Positions 1-8,366 of a stretch of 64,000 nucleotides of DNA are shown here, piece after piece (the first letter of the stretch is position 1; each line of letters begins with the position of its first letter). The position numbers and the translations under genes are program-made. This DNA is from Polaribacter sp. Z022 (GTDB lineage: Bacteria; Bacteroidota; Bacteroidia; Flavobacteriales; Flavobacteriaceae), in the NCBI RefSeq assembly GCF_023555495.1, contig NZ_JALCZO010000002.1, positions 124,001 to 188,000 of the forward strand, given 5' to 3'. The notes below the pieces were generated by a model. That model was not told where the DNA came from, did not search any database, and was given only the letters and a program-made list of their open reading frames with translations.

Positions 1-275
1 ATGGTACATATACAGTTACTAATGTAGGTGGTTTTGGGTCTATAATGGGAACACCAATTATAAATCAACCACAAGTAGCAATTTTAGCTTTAGGTGCAAT
101 TCGTAAAGTTCCTGCAGTTATAGAAACTAATGAAGGAGATTTTATAGGAATAAGACAAAAGATGATTGTATCTCATTCTTATGATCATAGAGTTGTAAAT
201 GGTGCATTAGGAGGGATGTTTATAAAAACCTTAAAAGAAATTTTAGAATCTTGGGATGTAAATCAAGACTTTTAA
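1..275 (+). CDS. 2-oxoacid dehydrogenase E2 (dihydrolipoamide acyltransferase), C-terminal fragment
   Basis: The gene enters the window from the left; the reading frame is open from base 3 and stops at 273-275, so about 90 C-terminal residues are present. They match the catalytic domain of E2 acyltransferases, which move an acyl group from lipoyl-lysine to CoA in pyruvate, 2-oxoglutarate or branched-chain 2-oxoacid dehydrogenase complexes. Visible motifs are the GGFGS.MGTPIIN.PQ strand and the active-site loop SHSYDHRVVNG, with the catalytic His codon at 186-188. The usual Asp of HRxxDG is Asn here (codon 198-200). The lipoyl and E1/E3-binding domains lie outside the window, so the substrate class cannot be decided. 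A strong terminator follows. Confidence 0.93.
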   Translation, partial: GTYTVTNVGGFGSIMGTPIINQPQVAILALGAIRKVPAVIETNEGDFIGIRQKMIVSHSYDHRVVNGALGGMFIKTLKEILESWDVNQDF

Positions 276-295
276 AATCCGAATATTTTAAATTT

Positions 296-325
296 AAAAC
301 GCTCACTTTTTGTGAGCGTTTTTTT
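296..325 (+). terminator. Rho-independent terminator after the E2 gene
   Basis: An 11-bp perfect stem (AAAACGCTCAC at 296-306 and GTGAGCGTTTT at 312-322) with a five-T loop is followed by a run of T. It lies 20 bases after the E2 stop codon and ends that transcript. Confidence 0.9.
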
Positions 326-381
326 GTTGTAAATAGTTATATTCGTTTGTTATAAATTAAATACTAAATAAAAATATTAGA

Positions 382-1125
382 ATGAAAAAATTGTTAGCCC
401 TACTATTAATAATCACAGTAAATCTAACCATTGCTCAAGATTCTCAAAACCAAACCTTACTGCGTTTAAATTATGAAAAAGGTGCAACTTATGATGTTGC
501 TATGGAAGTAACTCAAGAAATGGGAACAATGATGTCTATGGGGATGACCATAAACATGGATATTAAAGTTTTAGATGTTAAAGGTGATGTTTATGATAGT
601 GAAATGAAGTTTACTAAAATGACTATGGATATGTTACAAGGAGGTAACTTAATTAGTTATGACTCTACCAAAAATGATGATGAGTTAGATGAAACTGGTA
701 AAATGATGAAACAGCAAATGGGACCAATGTTAAGTGCTGTAATTTTTGTAAAAGGAAATAATTTAGGAGAGGTTATTGAAGCAAAAGTAGAACCAACAAT
801 TGCTGGTATGGAAGATATTGCAAAACAATCTAACAATGTTATTTATCCTAAAGAAGCAATTAAAGTTGGTAGTTCTTGGACGATGTCTAAAGAAGAAAAA
901 GGTATGAAAATGGATTTTATTTATACAGTAAAATCAATAATTGATAACGAAATAGTTTTAGATTTATCTGGTAACATTTCTGGTATGGCTACAGGAAAAA
1001 TTACTGGGAAAATGGAGATTGAAAAAGATTCTGGGATACCTGTTAACAGTTTAATTAATATGGATATGTCTGTAAGCGGACAAGAATTAAAGTCTAAGAT
1101 TACTATGAAAATGGGAAAAAAATAA
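382..1125 (+). CDS. Secreted Met-rich protein, DUF6263-like
   Basis: A 247-residue protein with a clear signal peptide (MKKLLALLLIITVNLTIAQ, cleavage near residue 19). The mature part is mostly beta-strand in pattern and starts LLRLNYEKGATYDVAMEVTQ, which resembles the DUF6263 family of exported Bacteroidota proteins of unknown function; this family call is from memory of the pattern. Met is unusually common (26 of 247 by count), concentrated in short stretches such as MGTMMSMGMTINMD. It is a single gene between two terminators. A possible -7 element TATATTCG lies at 338-345, but no good -33 element was seen. Function is unknown. Confidence 0.75.
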   Translation: MKKLLALLLIITVNLTIAQDSQNQTLLRLNYEKGATYDVAMEVTQEMGTMMSMGMTINMDIKVLDVKGDVYDSEMKFTKMTMDMLQGGNLISYDSTKNDDELDETGKMMKQQMGPMLSAVIFVKGNNLGEVIEAKVEPTIAGMEDIAKQSNNVIYPKEAIKVGSSWTMSKEEKGMKMDFIYTVKSIIDNEIVLDLSGNISGMATGKITGKMEIEKDSGIPVNSLINMDMSVSGQELKSKITMKMGKK

Positions 1126-1150
1126 ATACATATTTATAAATAGATTTAAC

Positions 1151-1180
1151 AAAACGCTTGGAAATTCCAAGCGTTTTTTT
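1151..1180 (+). terminator. Rho-independent terminator
   Basis: Perfect stem AAAACGCTTGG (1151-1161) and CCAAGCGTTTT (1167-1177) followed by T residues, 25 bases after the preceding stop codon. It also rules out an upstream start for the AraC-type gene that follows. Confidence 0.9.
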
Positions 1181-1211
1181 GTTACTTTGGTTTCCTAATT
1201 CACCAATTGTT

Positions 1212-2261
1212 ATGACTTTTGATAATCCTATTTTATTTTTTTTATGCTCAATAGGGGTTTTTAATGGCTTTTTAGCAAGTTTTTATTTCTTGTTTTTTAG
1301 CAAAGAAAAAAGAGTTCAAAATTTATTTTTTGGTTTTTTATTATTAATGTTAAGTTTAAGGATTGGTAAATCTGTTTATGTGATATTTACAGAAAGAAGT
1401 GAAAGAAATTTACTAATACTCCAAATAGGTTTATCAGCTTGCTTTTTAATAGGTGTTGCACTATTTTATTACATAAAATCGTCTGTTAATAATATAAAAG
1501 TAATTCCTCGTCTTTGGAAAATTCATATTCTTACTTTAATAATTATAATATTTTCTATTGGTATTATAGCTCCATATAAAACAAATATTTCTCTTTGGAG
1601 CAAATATGTTGTACATACAATTTATGCAGTTTGGGGACTTTACATTTTAATGTCTGGTTTTTGTTTAAAAGATGTTTTTAAAAGATTAACCACAAAAAAA
1701 GTAGTGTTAACAACATCAGAGTTATGGTTAGTGTGGGTTTTTATAGGTAATCTTTTAATTTTTTCTGCGTATATAATTGGTTACTTTTATTTATACCTTA
1801 TTGGCACCATTACTTTTTCTGTAGTCTTTTATGCATTGTTAGTTTTTTTATTATCTAAAAGTAATAGAGAAAATGTATTTAAAGATATTCCAGAAAAATA
1901 TGCTTCAAAAAAAATAAAAGAAACTGAAGCAAATATTTTGGTTAAAAATTTAAATAAAGTAATGTTAGAAAAGCAATTTTATAAAAACACTAATATTAAA
2001 TTGAATGATATTGCAAAAGAAATTCAGATATCTTCACATCAATTATCGCAATTATTAAATGATAATTTAGGAAAAAGTTTTGCTTTATTTATAAATGAGT
2101 ATAGAATTGATGAAGCAAAAAGAATATTAAAAGAAAACAATCAATTTACTTTAGAAGCTATTGGTTTTGAAGCTGGATTTTCTTCAAAATCAAACTTTTA
2201 CGCTACTTTTAAAAAGATTGTTGGTAAAACTCCATCAGAATTTAAGAAGCAATATTCTTAG
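1212..2261 (+). CDS. AraC-family regulator with N-terminal membrane domain
   Basis: A 349-residue protein. The first two thirds are hydrophobic, with about six to seven membrane segments (for example residues 8-28). The last 100 residues form an AraC/XylS DNA-binding domain with two helix-turn-helix units: LNDIAKEIQISSHQLSQLLN and LEAIGFEAGFSSKSNFYATF, ending with the typical K..GKTPSEFK. Membrane-anchored AraC regulators of this design are common in Bacteroidota and probably sense something at the inner membrane; the signal is unknown. The frame is open further upstream to 1158, but that would start inside the terminator hairpin, so the ATG at 1212 is preferred. The C-terminus is intact. Confidence 0.88.
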   Translation: MTFDNPILFFLCSIGVFNGFLASFYFLFFSKEKRVQNLFFGFLLLMLSLRIGKSVYVIFTERSERNLLILQIGLSACFLIGVALFYYIKSSVNNIKVIPRLWKIHILTLIIIIFSIGIIAPYKTNISLWSKYVVHTIYAVWGLYILMSGFCLKDVFKRLTTKKVVLTTSELWLVWVFIGNLLIFSAYIIGYFYLYLIGTITFSVVFYALLVFLLSKSNRENVFKDIPEKYASKKIKETEANILVKNLNKVMLEKQFYKNTNIKLNDIAKEIQISSHQLSQLLNDNLGKSFALFINEYRIDEAKRILKENNQFTLEAIGFEAGFSSKSNFYATFKKIVGKTPSEFKKQYS

Positions 2262-2311
2262 ATGTATATTCCTAATTTATAATACAGGACACTTAAATTA
2301 TAAAAAATCAC

Positions 2312-2340
2312 TTTGTTTTTTCATTGATTTTAGAGATTTG
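2312..2340 (+). promoter_or_regulatory. Candidate promoter for the NTF2-like/DUF5916 gene pair
   Basis: TTTG at 2312-2315, a 17-base spacer, then GAGATTTG at 2333-2340, one mismatch from the Bacteroidota -7 consensus TAnnTTTG. The start codon is at 2364. Confidence 0.4.
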
Positions 2341-2363
2341 ATTTAATCTTTAAAATTAAAAAC

Positions 2364-2792
2364 ATGAAAAAAGTTATTTTACTATTGGTTACTTTATTTA
2401 GTTTACAAGTAACATTTGCACAATCAGAAACTTCATTAATAGCAAACGCTTTATCTAAATATATGGAGGGGAGTTCTTATAATAAACTTAAACTTTTAGA
2501 AAGTGCTTTTACAAACGATGCAACTCTTTATTTAACTGGTAAAAACGGATTTAAAAGATATACACCTAAAGAATATTCAGCATTTTTTAAAAATAAAAAA
2601 ACAGGAGAATTTAATGGGAGAGTAGCAAAAATTCTTGCAGTAGAAGTAATTAGAGATATTGCAACTGCTAAAGTAGAAATAGCTGGACCAGATAGAAAAT
2701 GGGTTTATGTGGATTTATTTTTATTAAAGAAATTTGATAAAGAATGGAAAATTATTAGCAAAACAGCAACAAGAGTTGACGATAAAAATTAA
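2364..2792 (+). CDS. Exported NTF2-like (SnoaL/lumazine-binding-like) protein
   Basis: A 142-residue protein with a signal peptide (residues 1-20, ending TFAQ). The remainder has the cone-shaped NTF2-like fold pattern: two N-terminal helices (SLIANALSKYMEGSSYN), then strands ending VYVDLFLLKKFDKEWKIISK, the typical last strands of Bacteroidota proteins labelled nuclear transport factor 2 family or putative lumazine-binding. The ligand or enzyme role is unknown. The next gene begins four bases after this stop codon, so both are very likely on one transcript and the two exported products may act together. Confidence 0.75.
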   Translation: MKKVILLLVTLFSLQVTFAQSETSLIANALSKYMEGSSYNKLKLLESAFTNDATLYLTGKNGFKRYTPKEYSAFFKNKKTGEFNGRVAKILAVEVIRDIATAKVEIAGPDRKWVYVDLFLLKKFDKEWKIISKTATRVDDKN

Positions 2793-2796
2793 TAGA

Positions 2797-4953
2797 ATGA
2801 AAAAAACTTTAGCTGTTATTTGTATTCTTTTTTTATCCAATATTTACGCACAATCTTCTATTAAATTTATTAATACAGATATAAAAGTTGATGGAAAATT
2901 AAACGAGGATGTTTGGAGTAATTTAAAGGAATATACAGGGTTTTACAATTATTTACCAACAGATATAGGTTTGGCTAAAAACCAAACCTCAGTAAAATTA
3001 TTTCATAATAAAGAATATTTGTTTGTGAGTGCTGTTTATAATGATACAACAAATAAAACTGTTGTAAGTACTTTAAAAAGAGATGTTTCTATTGCTTTTA
3101 GTGATGCTTTTGTTATGATTTTAGATACACAAAATCAAGAACAAAATGGATATTTCTTTGCTGTAAATTCGCTTGGTAATCAAACAGATGGTTTGGTAGC
3201 AAGGGTGAAAGATAGTTACAATTTAAGCTTTAGTTGGAATGCTATTTGGCAATCTAAAGCATTTTTAAATGGTACTAAAAAACAATATGAACTTGCTATT
3301 CCTTTAAAGTCTCTAAATTTTAATAATAATAATGCAACATTCGGAATTCAGTTTTACGTTAGAGATATTAAAAACAATTCTTGGACTGTTTTAAAAAATG
3401 TAAAACGAAATTTTGCTAATTTAGATTTACGCTTCACAGAAAAGTTTAAAGTTAACAATTTACCAAAGAAATCTAATTCAAAGTTTACGGTTATTCCATC
3501 AGTTACCACAAATTTTGAAAAAAATGTGCAAACTAATATAGAAGAAACTTCTTTTAAACCAAGTTTAGATGTACAGTACAACCTTTCTTCTTCTTTAAAA
3601 TTAGATGCCACAATTAATCCTGATTTTTCGCAAATAGACGTAGATCAACAAGTAACTAATTTAACACGATTTGCAATAAATTTTCCTGAAAGAAGAAATT
3701 TTTTCTTAGAAAATGCAGACTTGTTTTCTAACTTAGGAGTAGATGGTGTTAATCCTTTTTATTCTAGAAGAATTGGCTCAAATTCCGACATTAAATTTGG
3801 TTTAAAATTGTCAGGAAACATTTCTCCTAAAACTAGAATTGGAATTTTAAATGTACAAACAGGAAAAGAAAACGGAGTAGCTTCTCATAATTTTGGAACC
3901 ATAGTTGCAGAACATCAAATTTCTAAAAATTTTGTGAGTACTGCATATATAATTAACAAACAAGAAACAGATGGGTTTAGTTTTATGAATGATTTTAATA
4001 GAGTTACAGGAATCAATTTAAACTACAAATCCAACAATAATAAGTGGATTGGATTGGCAAATTTTGGTAAAAGTTTTAATGATGGAGTTTCTAAAGATAA
4101 TAGTTTTTATAATGTAGGTGTTTATTATAATAAAAGAGGTTTAGAGTGGAATGCTTCTGTTAAAAAACTAGGTAAAAACTATCTTACAGATGTGGGTTTT
4201 ACTCCAAGACTTTATAATTTTGATGCCATAAATAATATTGTTGTTAGAGAAGGATATACACAAACTTCTGCTGGTGTTGAGTATCAAAAATTTTATGAGC
4301 ATTCTACAACAATAAATTCAGTACGTTACTTAAATTATAGCAATACTATTTATTTCAATGAAAATGGAAGCAAAAATCAAGTATCTCATTTTTTAAATTC
4401 TGCAGTTTTTTTTAAAGATTTATCATCTGTTTACTATGTTGTAAATTATGATGAAATAGATTTAAAATATGGGTTTGATCCTCTAGGGAATGGAAATGCA
4501 TTAGTACCAGGAAAATACAATTTCGGAATCTTAAAAGTTGGGTATAATTCTGCTAATAATCAAAAATTTAGATATCGTTTTAATGTACAAAAAGGGACTT
4601 ATTATACAGGGAAAAGAACAACTGCAGGTGCATATTTAAATTATCAATTGTTGCCATTTGCAAACTTAGAACTAACGTACGATGTAAATAAAATTGACTT
4701 ACATAATTTAGGAAAAGAAACTTTTCATTTAACACGTTTTACAGGTGAAGTTTTTTTTAATAATCGCTTAAACTGGACTACTTATATACAATACAACACA
4801 CAAAGAGATAATTTTAATGTAAATACTAGATTACAATGGGAGTATAAGCCTTTATCTTATGTGTATTTGGTTGTTACAGATAATTTTAATCAGCATATAA
4901 AAAGACAAAATTGGGGTGTAGCTTTTAAAGTGAATTATCGTTTTGATTTTTAA
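2797..4953 (+). CDS. CBM9-like/DUF5916 outer-membrane protein
   Basis: A 718-residue exported protein with signal peptide MKKTLAVICILFLSNIYAQ. Residues about 25-210 match the carbohydrate-binding family 9-like (DOMON-type) domain, with the typical opening IKVDGKLNEDVWSN and later FFAVNSLGNQTDG. The rest matches DUF5916, including NPDFSQIDVDQQVTNLTRFAINFPERRNFF, followed by alternating amphipathic strands that suggest a C-terminal beta-barrel. Proteins of this design are common in Bacteroidota; the function is not established. The ATG at 2797 is chosen because it directly precedes the signal peptide. It follows the NTF2-like gene by four bases. Confidence 0.85.
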   Translation: MKKTLAVICILFLSNIYAQSSIKFINTDIKVDGKLNEDVWSNLKEYTGFYNYLPTDIGLAKNQTSVKLFHNKEYLFVSAVYNDTTNKTVVSTLKRDVSIAFSDAFVMILDTQNQEQNGYFFAVNSLGNQTDGLVARVKDSYNLSFSWNAIWQSKAFLNGTKKQYELAIPLKSLNFNNNNATFGIQFYVRDIKNNSWTVLKNVKRNFANLDLRFTEKFKVNNLPKKSNSKFTVIPSVTTNFEKNVQTNIEETSFKPSLDVQYNLSSSLKLDATINPDFSQIDVDQQVTNLTRFAINFPERRNFFLENADLFSNLGVDGVNPFYSRRIGSNSDIKFGLKLSGNISPKTRIGILNVQTGKENGVASHNFGTIVAEHQISKNFVSTAYIINKQETDGFSFMNDFNRVTGINLNYKSNNNKWIGLANFGKSFNDGVSKDNSFYNVGVYYNKRGLEWNASVKKLGKNYLTDVGFTPRLYNFDAINNIVVREGYTQTSAGVEYQKFYEHSTTINSVRYLNYSNTIYFNENGSKNQVSHFLNSAVFFKDLSSVYYVVNYDEIDLKYGFDPLGNGNALVPGKYNFGILKVGYNSANNQKFRYRFNVQKGTYYTGKRTTAGAYLNYQLLPFANLELTYDVNKIDLHNLGKETFHLTRFTGEVFFNNRLNWTTYIQYNTQRDNFNVNTRLQWEYKPLSYVYLVVTDNFNQHIKRQNWGVAFKVNYRFDF

Positions 4954-4982
4954 TTAATTATTATTTTACTAAACTTATTTTT

Positions 4983-5372
4983 TTATTCTCTTAAAGAATC
5001 GATTAATAAGTTTAGTAAAAAAGCAAATTCAGTAGTATTAAAACCTGAATCATTAGTACTAAAAGACATCGTTTTATATTTAGCACCAGTAACACCAGTT
5101 ACACAATCTTCATTTTTACAAAATATTTGAACCTTTTTGTTTTCAGTTACAACATTAGCTTTAGAAATTTCTGAGATTAAAATTTTTGATTGTTTACCAC
5201 CTTTAATGTTGCAATAAATATAGTCGTTATCAACAGAAAGAGGTCCATAGTAGCCACTATCAAAAGTTCTTAGAAAAGAGTTTATTGTTGTTAAATGTTC
5301 TTCATATTCTTGACTAAAAGTAACATTTGTAAAAGCAATAATTGTTATAAAAGTTAATATGGCTTTTTTCAT
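4983..5372 (-). CDS. Small exported protein of unknown function
   Basis: A 129-residue protein with a signal peptide (MKKAILTFITIIAFTNVTFSQ). The mature part contains two Cys near residues 83-90 (KNEDCVTG and FCKNED), which might form a disulfide. I do not recognise a family. It is convergent with the DUF5916 gene, with 29 bases between the stop codons and no clear terminator hairpin. The upstream neighbours are two other small exported or membrane orphans on the same strand. Confidence 0.65.
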   Translation of the reverse strand: MKKAILTFITIIAFTNVTFSQEYEEHLTTINSFLRTFDSGYYGPLSVDNDYIYCNIKGGKQSKILISEISKANVVTENKKVQIFCKNEDCVTGVTGAKYKTMSFSTNDSGFNTTEFAFLLNLLIDSLRE

Positions 5373-5438
5373 TTTCGAAAATATTTTATTTCATGACAAG
5401 ATATATAAACCAATTAATATTTTAAAATAAGAAATAAA

Positions 5439-5615
5439 TTAATTCCATTTATCTCTTTGTTCTATTTGATGTTTATTATTAAAAATAGATTTATCTTCTT
5501 CGTTAATTGAGTTAGAAAACCCAAGCATAAAAGCTGTTATAATTAAAATTGTTTTCCTTTTTAACCAAAGTATTAAGAGTTTAGTTTTAGCTAAATAATT
5601 GTTTTTTTTATACAT
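5439..5615 (-). CDS. Small one-helix membrane protein (58 aa)
   Basis: A short frame read on the minus strand from ATG at 5613-5615 to TAA at 5439-5441. The product has a basic N-terminus (MYKKNNYLAKTK), one hydrophobic helix (ILIITAFMLGFSNS) and a charged tail (INEEDKSIFN...RDKWN). The sequence pattern (basic, hydrophobic, polar) and its fit between two same-strand small genes support a real gene. Similar tiny MLGFSN-type proteins occur in flavobacteria, as I recall, but I cannot verify homology. Function is unknown. Confidence 0.5.
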   Translation of the reverse strand: MYKKNNYLAKTKLLILWLKRKTILIITAFMLGFSNSINEEDKSIFNNKHQIEQRDKWN

Positions 5616-5687
5616 GTTATGAATGATAAATAGTGAAACTTATTTTTATCATCTATTGCTTTTCAGCATTTGCTTAAAAAAGAATTT

Positions 5688-6050
5688 TTAAGCGCTGTAT
5701 AAAGTAGAAACTAAATTGTTAGAAGTAATTTTAGGAATTAAGAAAGTATGTTTTTTATTAGATAAAGCAATTTGTTGATACAATTGCTTCTGTAACTTTA
5801 GTGTTAGTTGAGTGCTGTTTTCAAAAGCACTTGTAACGTGAATACTTGTAAAGAAAAATGTAATATAATTATGGTAAGAATTCGTTTTATAAAAAACGAT
5901 GAATTTGATGTTCTTAGCCCTAAAACTTTTGTGCTGATATGATTTTGAAGACTGGTAATAACTAGAAGAACTATGTTGAACATAAATAGAAGAATCTGCA
6001 ACAGATAGAATCAGAATCAATAAAAAAACAAAGAAATGTTTTAGTTGCAT
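5688..6050 (-). CDS. Small exported protein of unknown function
   Basis: A 120-residue frame with a hydrophobic N-terminus resembling a signal peptide (MQLKHFFVFLLILILSVADS). The mature part is Ser/Tyr/Lys-rich (SSSSYYQSSKSYQHKS) and then weakly amphipathic, with no Cys. No family is recognised. A shorter overlapping frame on the same strand (5804-6001) is less plausible because it lacks a signal peptide. It lies downstream of htpG but is separated from it by a terminator, so it probably has its own promoter. Confidence 0.5.
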   Translation of the reverse strand: MQLKHFFVFLLILILSVADSSIYVQHSSSSYYQSSKSYQHKSFRAKNIKFIVFYKTNSYHNYITFFFTSIHVTSAFENSTQLTLKLQKQLYQQIALSNKKHTFLIPKITSNNLVSTLYSA

Positions 6051-6078
6051 TTAAAATCTATTTATTTAATTTAAAAAC

Positions 6079-6110
6079 AAAGCCTCTTTGATAAAAAACA
6101 AAGAGGCTTT
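6079..6110 (-). terminator. Rho-independent terminator downstream of htpG
   Basis: A 12-bp perfect stem (AAAGCCTCTTTG at 6079-6090, CAAAGAGGCTTT at 6099-6110). Read leftward, it is followed by GTTTTTAAAT, so it suits the htpG transcript. Confidence 0.85.
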
Positions 6111-6120
6111 AAAATATACT

Positions 6121-6190
6121 TGTCATTGCGAATATAAAGAAGCAATCTCATTACTTAAAAGTAGATTGCTTTGTTACTAGCAATGATGAT
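6121..6190. repeat. Interspersed palindromic repeat (TCATTGCGA...GCAATCT type)
   Basis: An imperfect inverted repeat of about 70 bases: the left arm contains TCATTGCGAA and AGAAGCAATCT, and the right arm contains AGATTGCTTTG and GCAATGA. It sits between htpG and its terminator. It resembles intergenic palindromic elements that occur in many copies in Bacteroidota genomes; a single copy is visible here, so the multicopy status is from memory, not from this window. Confidence 0.6.
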
Positions 6191-6192
6191 AA

Positions 6193-8097
6193 TTACTTAA
6201 TCAACTCGTAAGAACGTTTGATAAAGTTGGTTAACTCTTCTCCATGTAAAAGGTTTTGAGATAATTTTGCCAAATCAAAAGCTTGAGAAATTAATCCTTT
6301 TTGAGCTGCTTCATCTTTGTTGTTTAAGATATCAGAAACTAAAGGACTGTTTGTGTTTACAACTAAGTTGTACATGTCAGGAAAATTACCCATTCCCATC
6401 ATTCCACCACCACCAGAAGCTTGCATTTCTTTCATTCTACGCATAAATTCTGGAACTGTAATTAAAAATGGAGAAGCATCAGAATCCATAGCTTCTAATT
6501 GAACTGTGTACGTTTCTTTAGGTACAGCAGCCTCAATAATTGGCTTTAATGTTTCTTTTTCTTCATCAGATAATTTAGAAATTACGTTATCGTCTTTCTT
6601 AATTAAATTATCAATATGATCTGCATCAACTCTAGTAAACTTTATTTTTTCTCCTGCACCTTCTAATTTTTGCATTAAATGAGAAATAATAGGAGAATCT
6701 AATAATAATACTTCATAACCTTTTGCAGTTGCATCTTGTATGTAACTGTGTTGTCCTTCTTTATGAGCAGCATATAAGATTACGTGGTTTCCATCTTTAT
6801 CTGTCTGAGAATCTTTTGTTTTTTCAATCAATTCATCAAAAGTAAAGTAAGAATCTGCAACAGTTGGATACAAAGCAAATTTCTTAGCTTTATCAAAGAA
6901 TTTATCTTCAGATAACATTCCGTATTCAATAATTACTTTAATGTCATTCCATTTTTTCTCAAAATCTGCTCTATCTTTTTTGAAAATAGAAGCTAATTTA
7001 TCAGCTACTTTTTTGGTTATATAACCAGATATTTTCTTAACAGCTCCATCTGCTTGTAAACCAGAACGTGAAACGTTTAATGGAATGTCTGGAGAGTCGA
7101 TTACACCTTTTAACATCTGTAAAAAGTCTGGTACAATTCCTTCTACATTATCAGTTACAAAAACTTGGTTTTGATACAATTGGATTTTGTCCTTTTGCAT
7201 ATCCATGTTTTGAGATAACTTAGGGAAAAATAAAATTCCTGTTAAGTTAAAAGGATAATCTACATTTAAATGAATGTGGAATAAAGACTCTTCAAATTGC
7301 ATAGGATACAATTCTCTGTAAAAGTTTTCATAATCTTCATCACTTAAATCTGCAGGAGCTTTTGTCCAGGCAGGATTTGTGTTATTGATAATTTTATCAA
7401 CTGTAATTTGTTTATGAGGCTCTGTAGTTTCTTTACCATCTTTATCTGTAGTGGTTGCTGGTGTAAACTCAGGATCGTTAATTTCTTTAGTTCCAAATTT
7501 AATTGGCACTTGGTTAAAACGATTGTATTTATTTAATAAACCTTCAATTTTACTATCTTCTAAAAACTCTAAAGAATCCTCTGCTACGTGTAAAATAATT
7601 TCTGTTCCTCTGTCAGATTTATCAGTTTCTACTAATGTATATTCTGGAGATCCATCACAAGTCCAATGTGCAGCAGGTTCATCTTTAAAAGATTTTGTTT
7701 TAATTTCTACTTTATCAGCAACCATAAATGCAGAGTAAAAACCTAAACCAAAATGCCCAATAATACCAGCTTCATTGTCTTTGTATTTGTCTAAAAATTC
7801 TTCTGCTCCAGAAAATGCAATTTGGTTGATGTATTTTTCAACTTCATCTGCAGTCATTCCTAAACCACGATCTTTAATTGTAATTGTTTTAGCATCTTTA
7901 TCAATGCTTACTTCCATTTTAGTTTCACCTAATTCAGTTTTAGCTTCACCAATAGAAATAAGATGTTTTAATTTAGAAGTTGCATCTGTTCCATTAGAAA
8001 TTAATTCACGTAAAAATATTTCGTGATCAGAATACAAGAATTTTTTAATCAGCGGAAAAATATTTTCTACTGATACATTAATGTTTCCTTTTGCCAT
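6193..8097 (-). CDS. htpG: Chaperone HtpG (bacterial Hsp90)
   Basis: A 634-residue ATP-dependent cytosolic chaperone, full length for the family. The GHKL ATPase domain is intact: ELISNGTDA with the Mg-ATP Asn at residue 35, DRGLGM at 76-81 and the lid/glycine motif GHFGLGFYS at 114-122. The middle domain has NVSRSGLQAD, with the catalytic Arg of Hsp90 proteins. The C-terminus carries a Met/Gly-rich patch (MRRMKEMQASGGGGMMGMG). It is monocistronic. The 269-base upstream region contains six copies of TGTCA/TGACA (see separate entry), while no good TAnnTTTG promoter was found, so it may use other control. Confidence 0.98.
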   Translation of the reverse strand: MAKGNINVSVENIFPLIKKFLYSDHEIFLRELISNGTDATSKLKHLISIGEAKTELGETKMEVSIDKDAKTITIKDRGLGMTADEVEKYINQIAFSGAEEFLDKYKDNEAGIIGHFGLGFYSAFMVADKVEIKTKSFKDEPAAHWTCDGSPEYTLVETDKSDRGTEIILHVAEDSLEFLEDSKIEGLLNKYNRFNQVPIKFGTKEINDPEFTPATTTDKDGKETTEPHKQITVDKIINNTNPAWTKAPADLSDEDYENFYRELYPMQFEESLFHIHLNVDYPFNLTGILFFPKLSQNMDMQKDKIQLYQNQVFVTDNVEGIVPDFLQMLKGVIDSPDIPLNVSRSGLQADGAVKKISGYITKKVADKLASIFKKDRADFEKKWNDIKVIIEYGMLSEDKFFDKAKKFALYPTVADSYFTFDELIEKTKDSQTDKDGNHVILYAAHKEGQHSYIQDATAKGYEVLLLDSPIISHLMQKLEGAGEKIKFTRVDADHIDNLIKKDDNVISKLSDEEKETLKPIIEAAVPKETYTVQLEAMDSDASPFLITVPEFMRRMKEMQASGGGGMMGMGNFPDMYNLVVNTNSPLVSDILNNKDEAAQKGLISQAFDLAKLSQNLLHGEELTNFIKRSYELIK

Positions 8098-8136
8098 TTT
8101 TATATATGTTTTGTTTTGGTTGATGTTATTCTAATT

Positions 8137-8254
8137 TGTCATTTCAATCTAAATGACAATTACAAATAACAATTTATAATTATTTTTATAGTTTACTATT
8201 TGTCAAAAAAAATACCAAAAATGGATTTGTGACAAGATGACATTTTTAATGACA
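8137..8254. promoter_or_regulatory. Cluster of six TGTCA/TGACA motifs upstream of htpG
   Basis: The pentamer TGTCA or its complement occurs at 8137-8141, 8154-8158, 8201-8205, 8230-8234, 8238-8242 and 8250-8254. The first two form a perfect 9-bp inverted repeat, TTGTCATTT (8136-8144) and AAATGACAA (8151-8159). This is far denser than expected in such AT-rich DNA and points to binding sites for a regulator, perhaps heat-shock related. The remaining intergenic sequence up to 8366 holds nothing else that I recognise. Confidence 0.5.
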
Positions 8255-8366
8255 AAAAATAGTAGTTTTAAGAATAACTACAAGATTTTGTAAACAAATT
8301 AGGCTTTTATAATAGAATTCATATTTTAGTAAATTGTAATCCTACAATTATTAAAAACTATAAATT

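Noticed and set aside
1158..1211. Upstream extension of the AraC-type protein
   Set aside because: Would start inside the terminator hairpin; the ATG at 1212 gives a normal protein.
2161..2346. Open frame overlapping the end of the AraC-type gene
   Set aside because: It is a shifted reading of the AraC recognition helix region; composition is Leu/Lys-rich with no plausible start context.
6317..8026. Several plus-strand open frames inside htpG
   Set aside because: They are antisense shadows of an intact, strongly conserved coding sequence and have no recognisable product.
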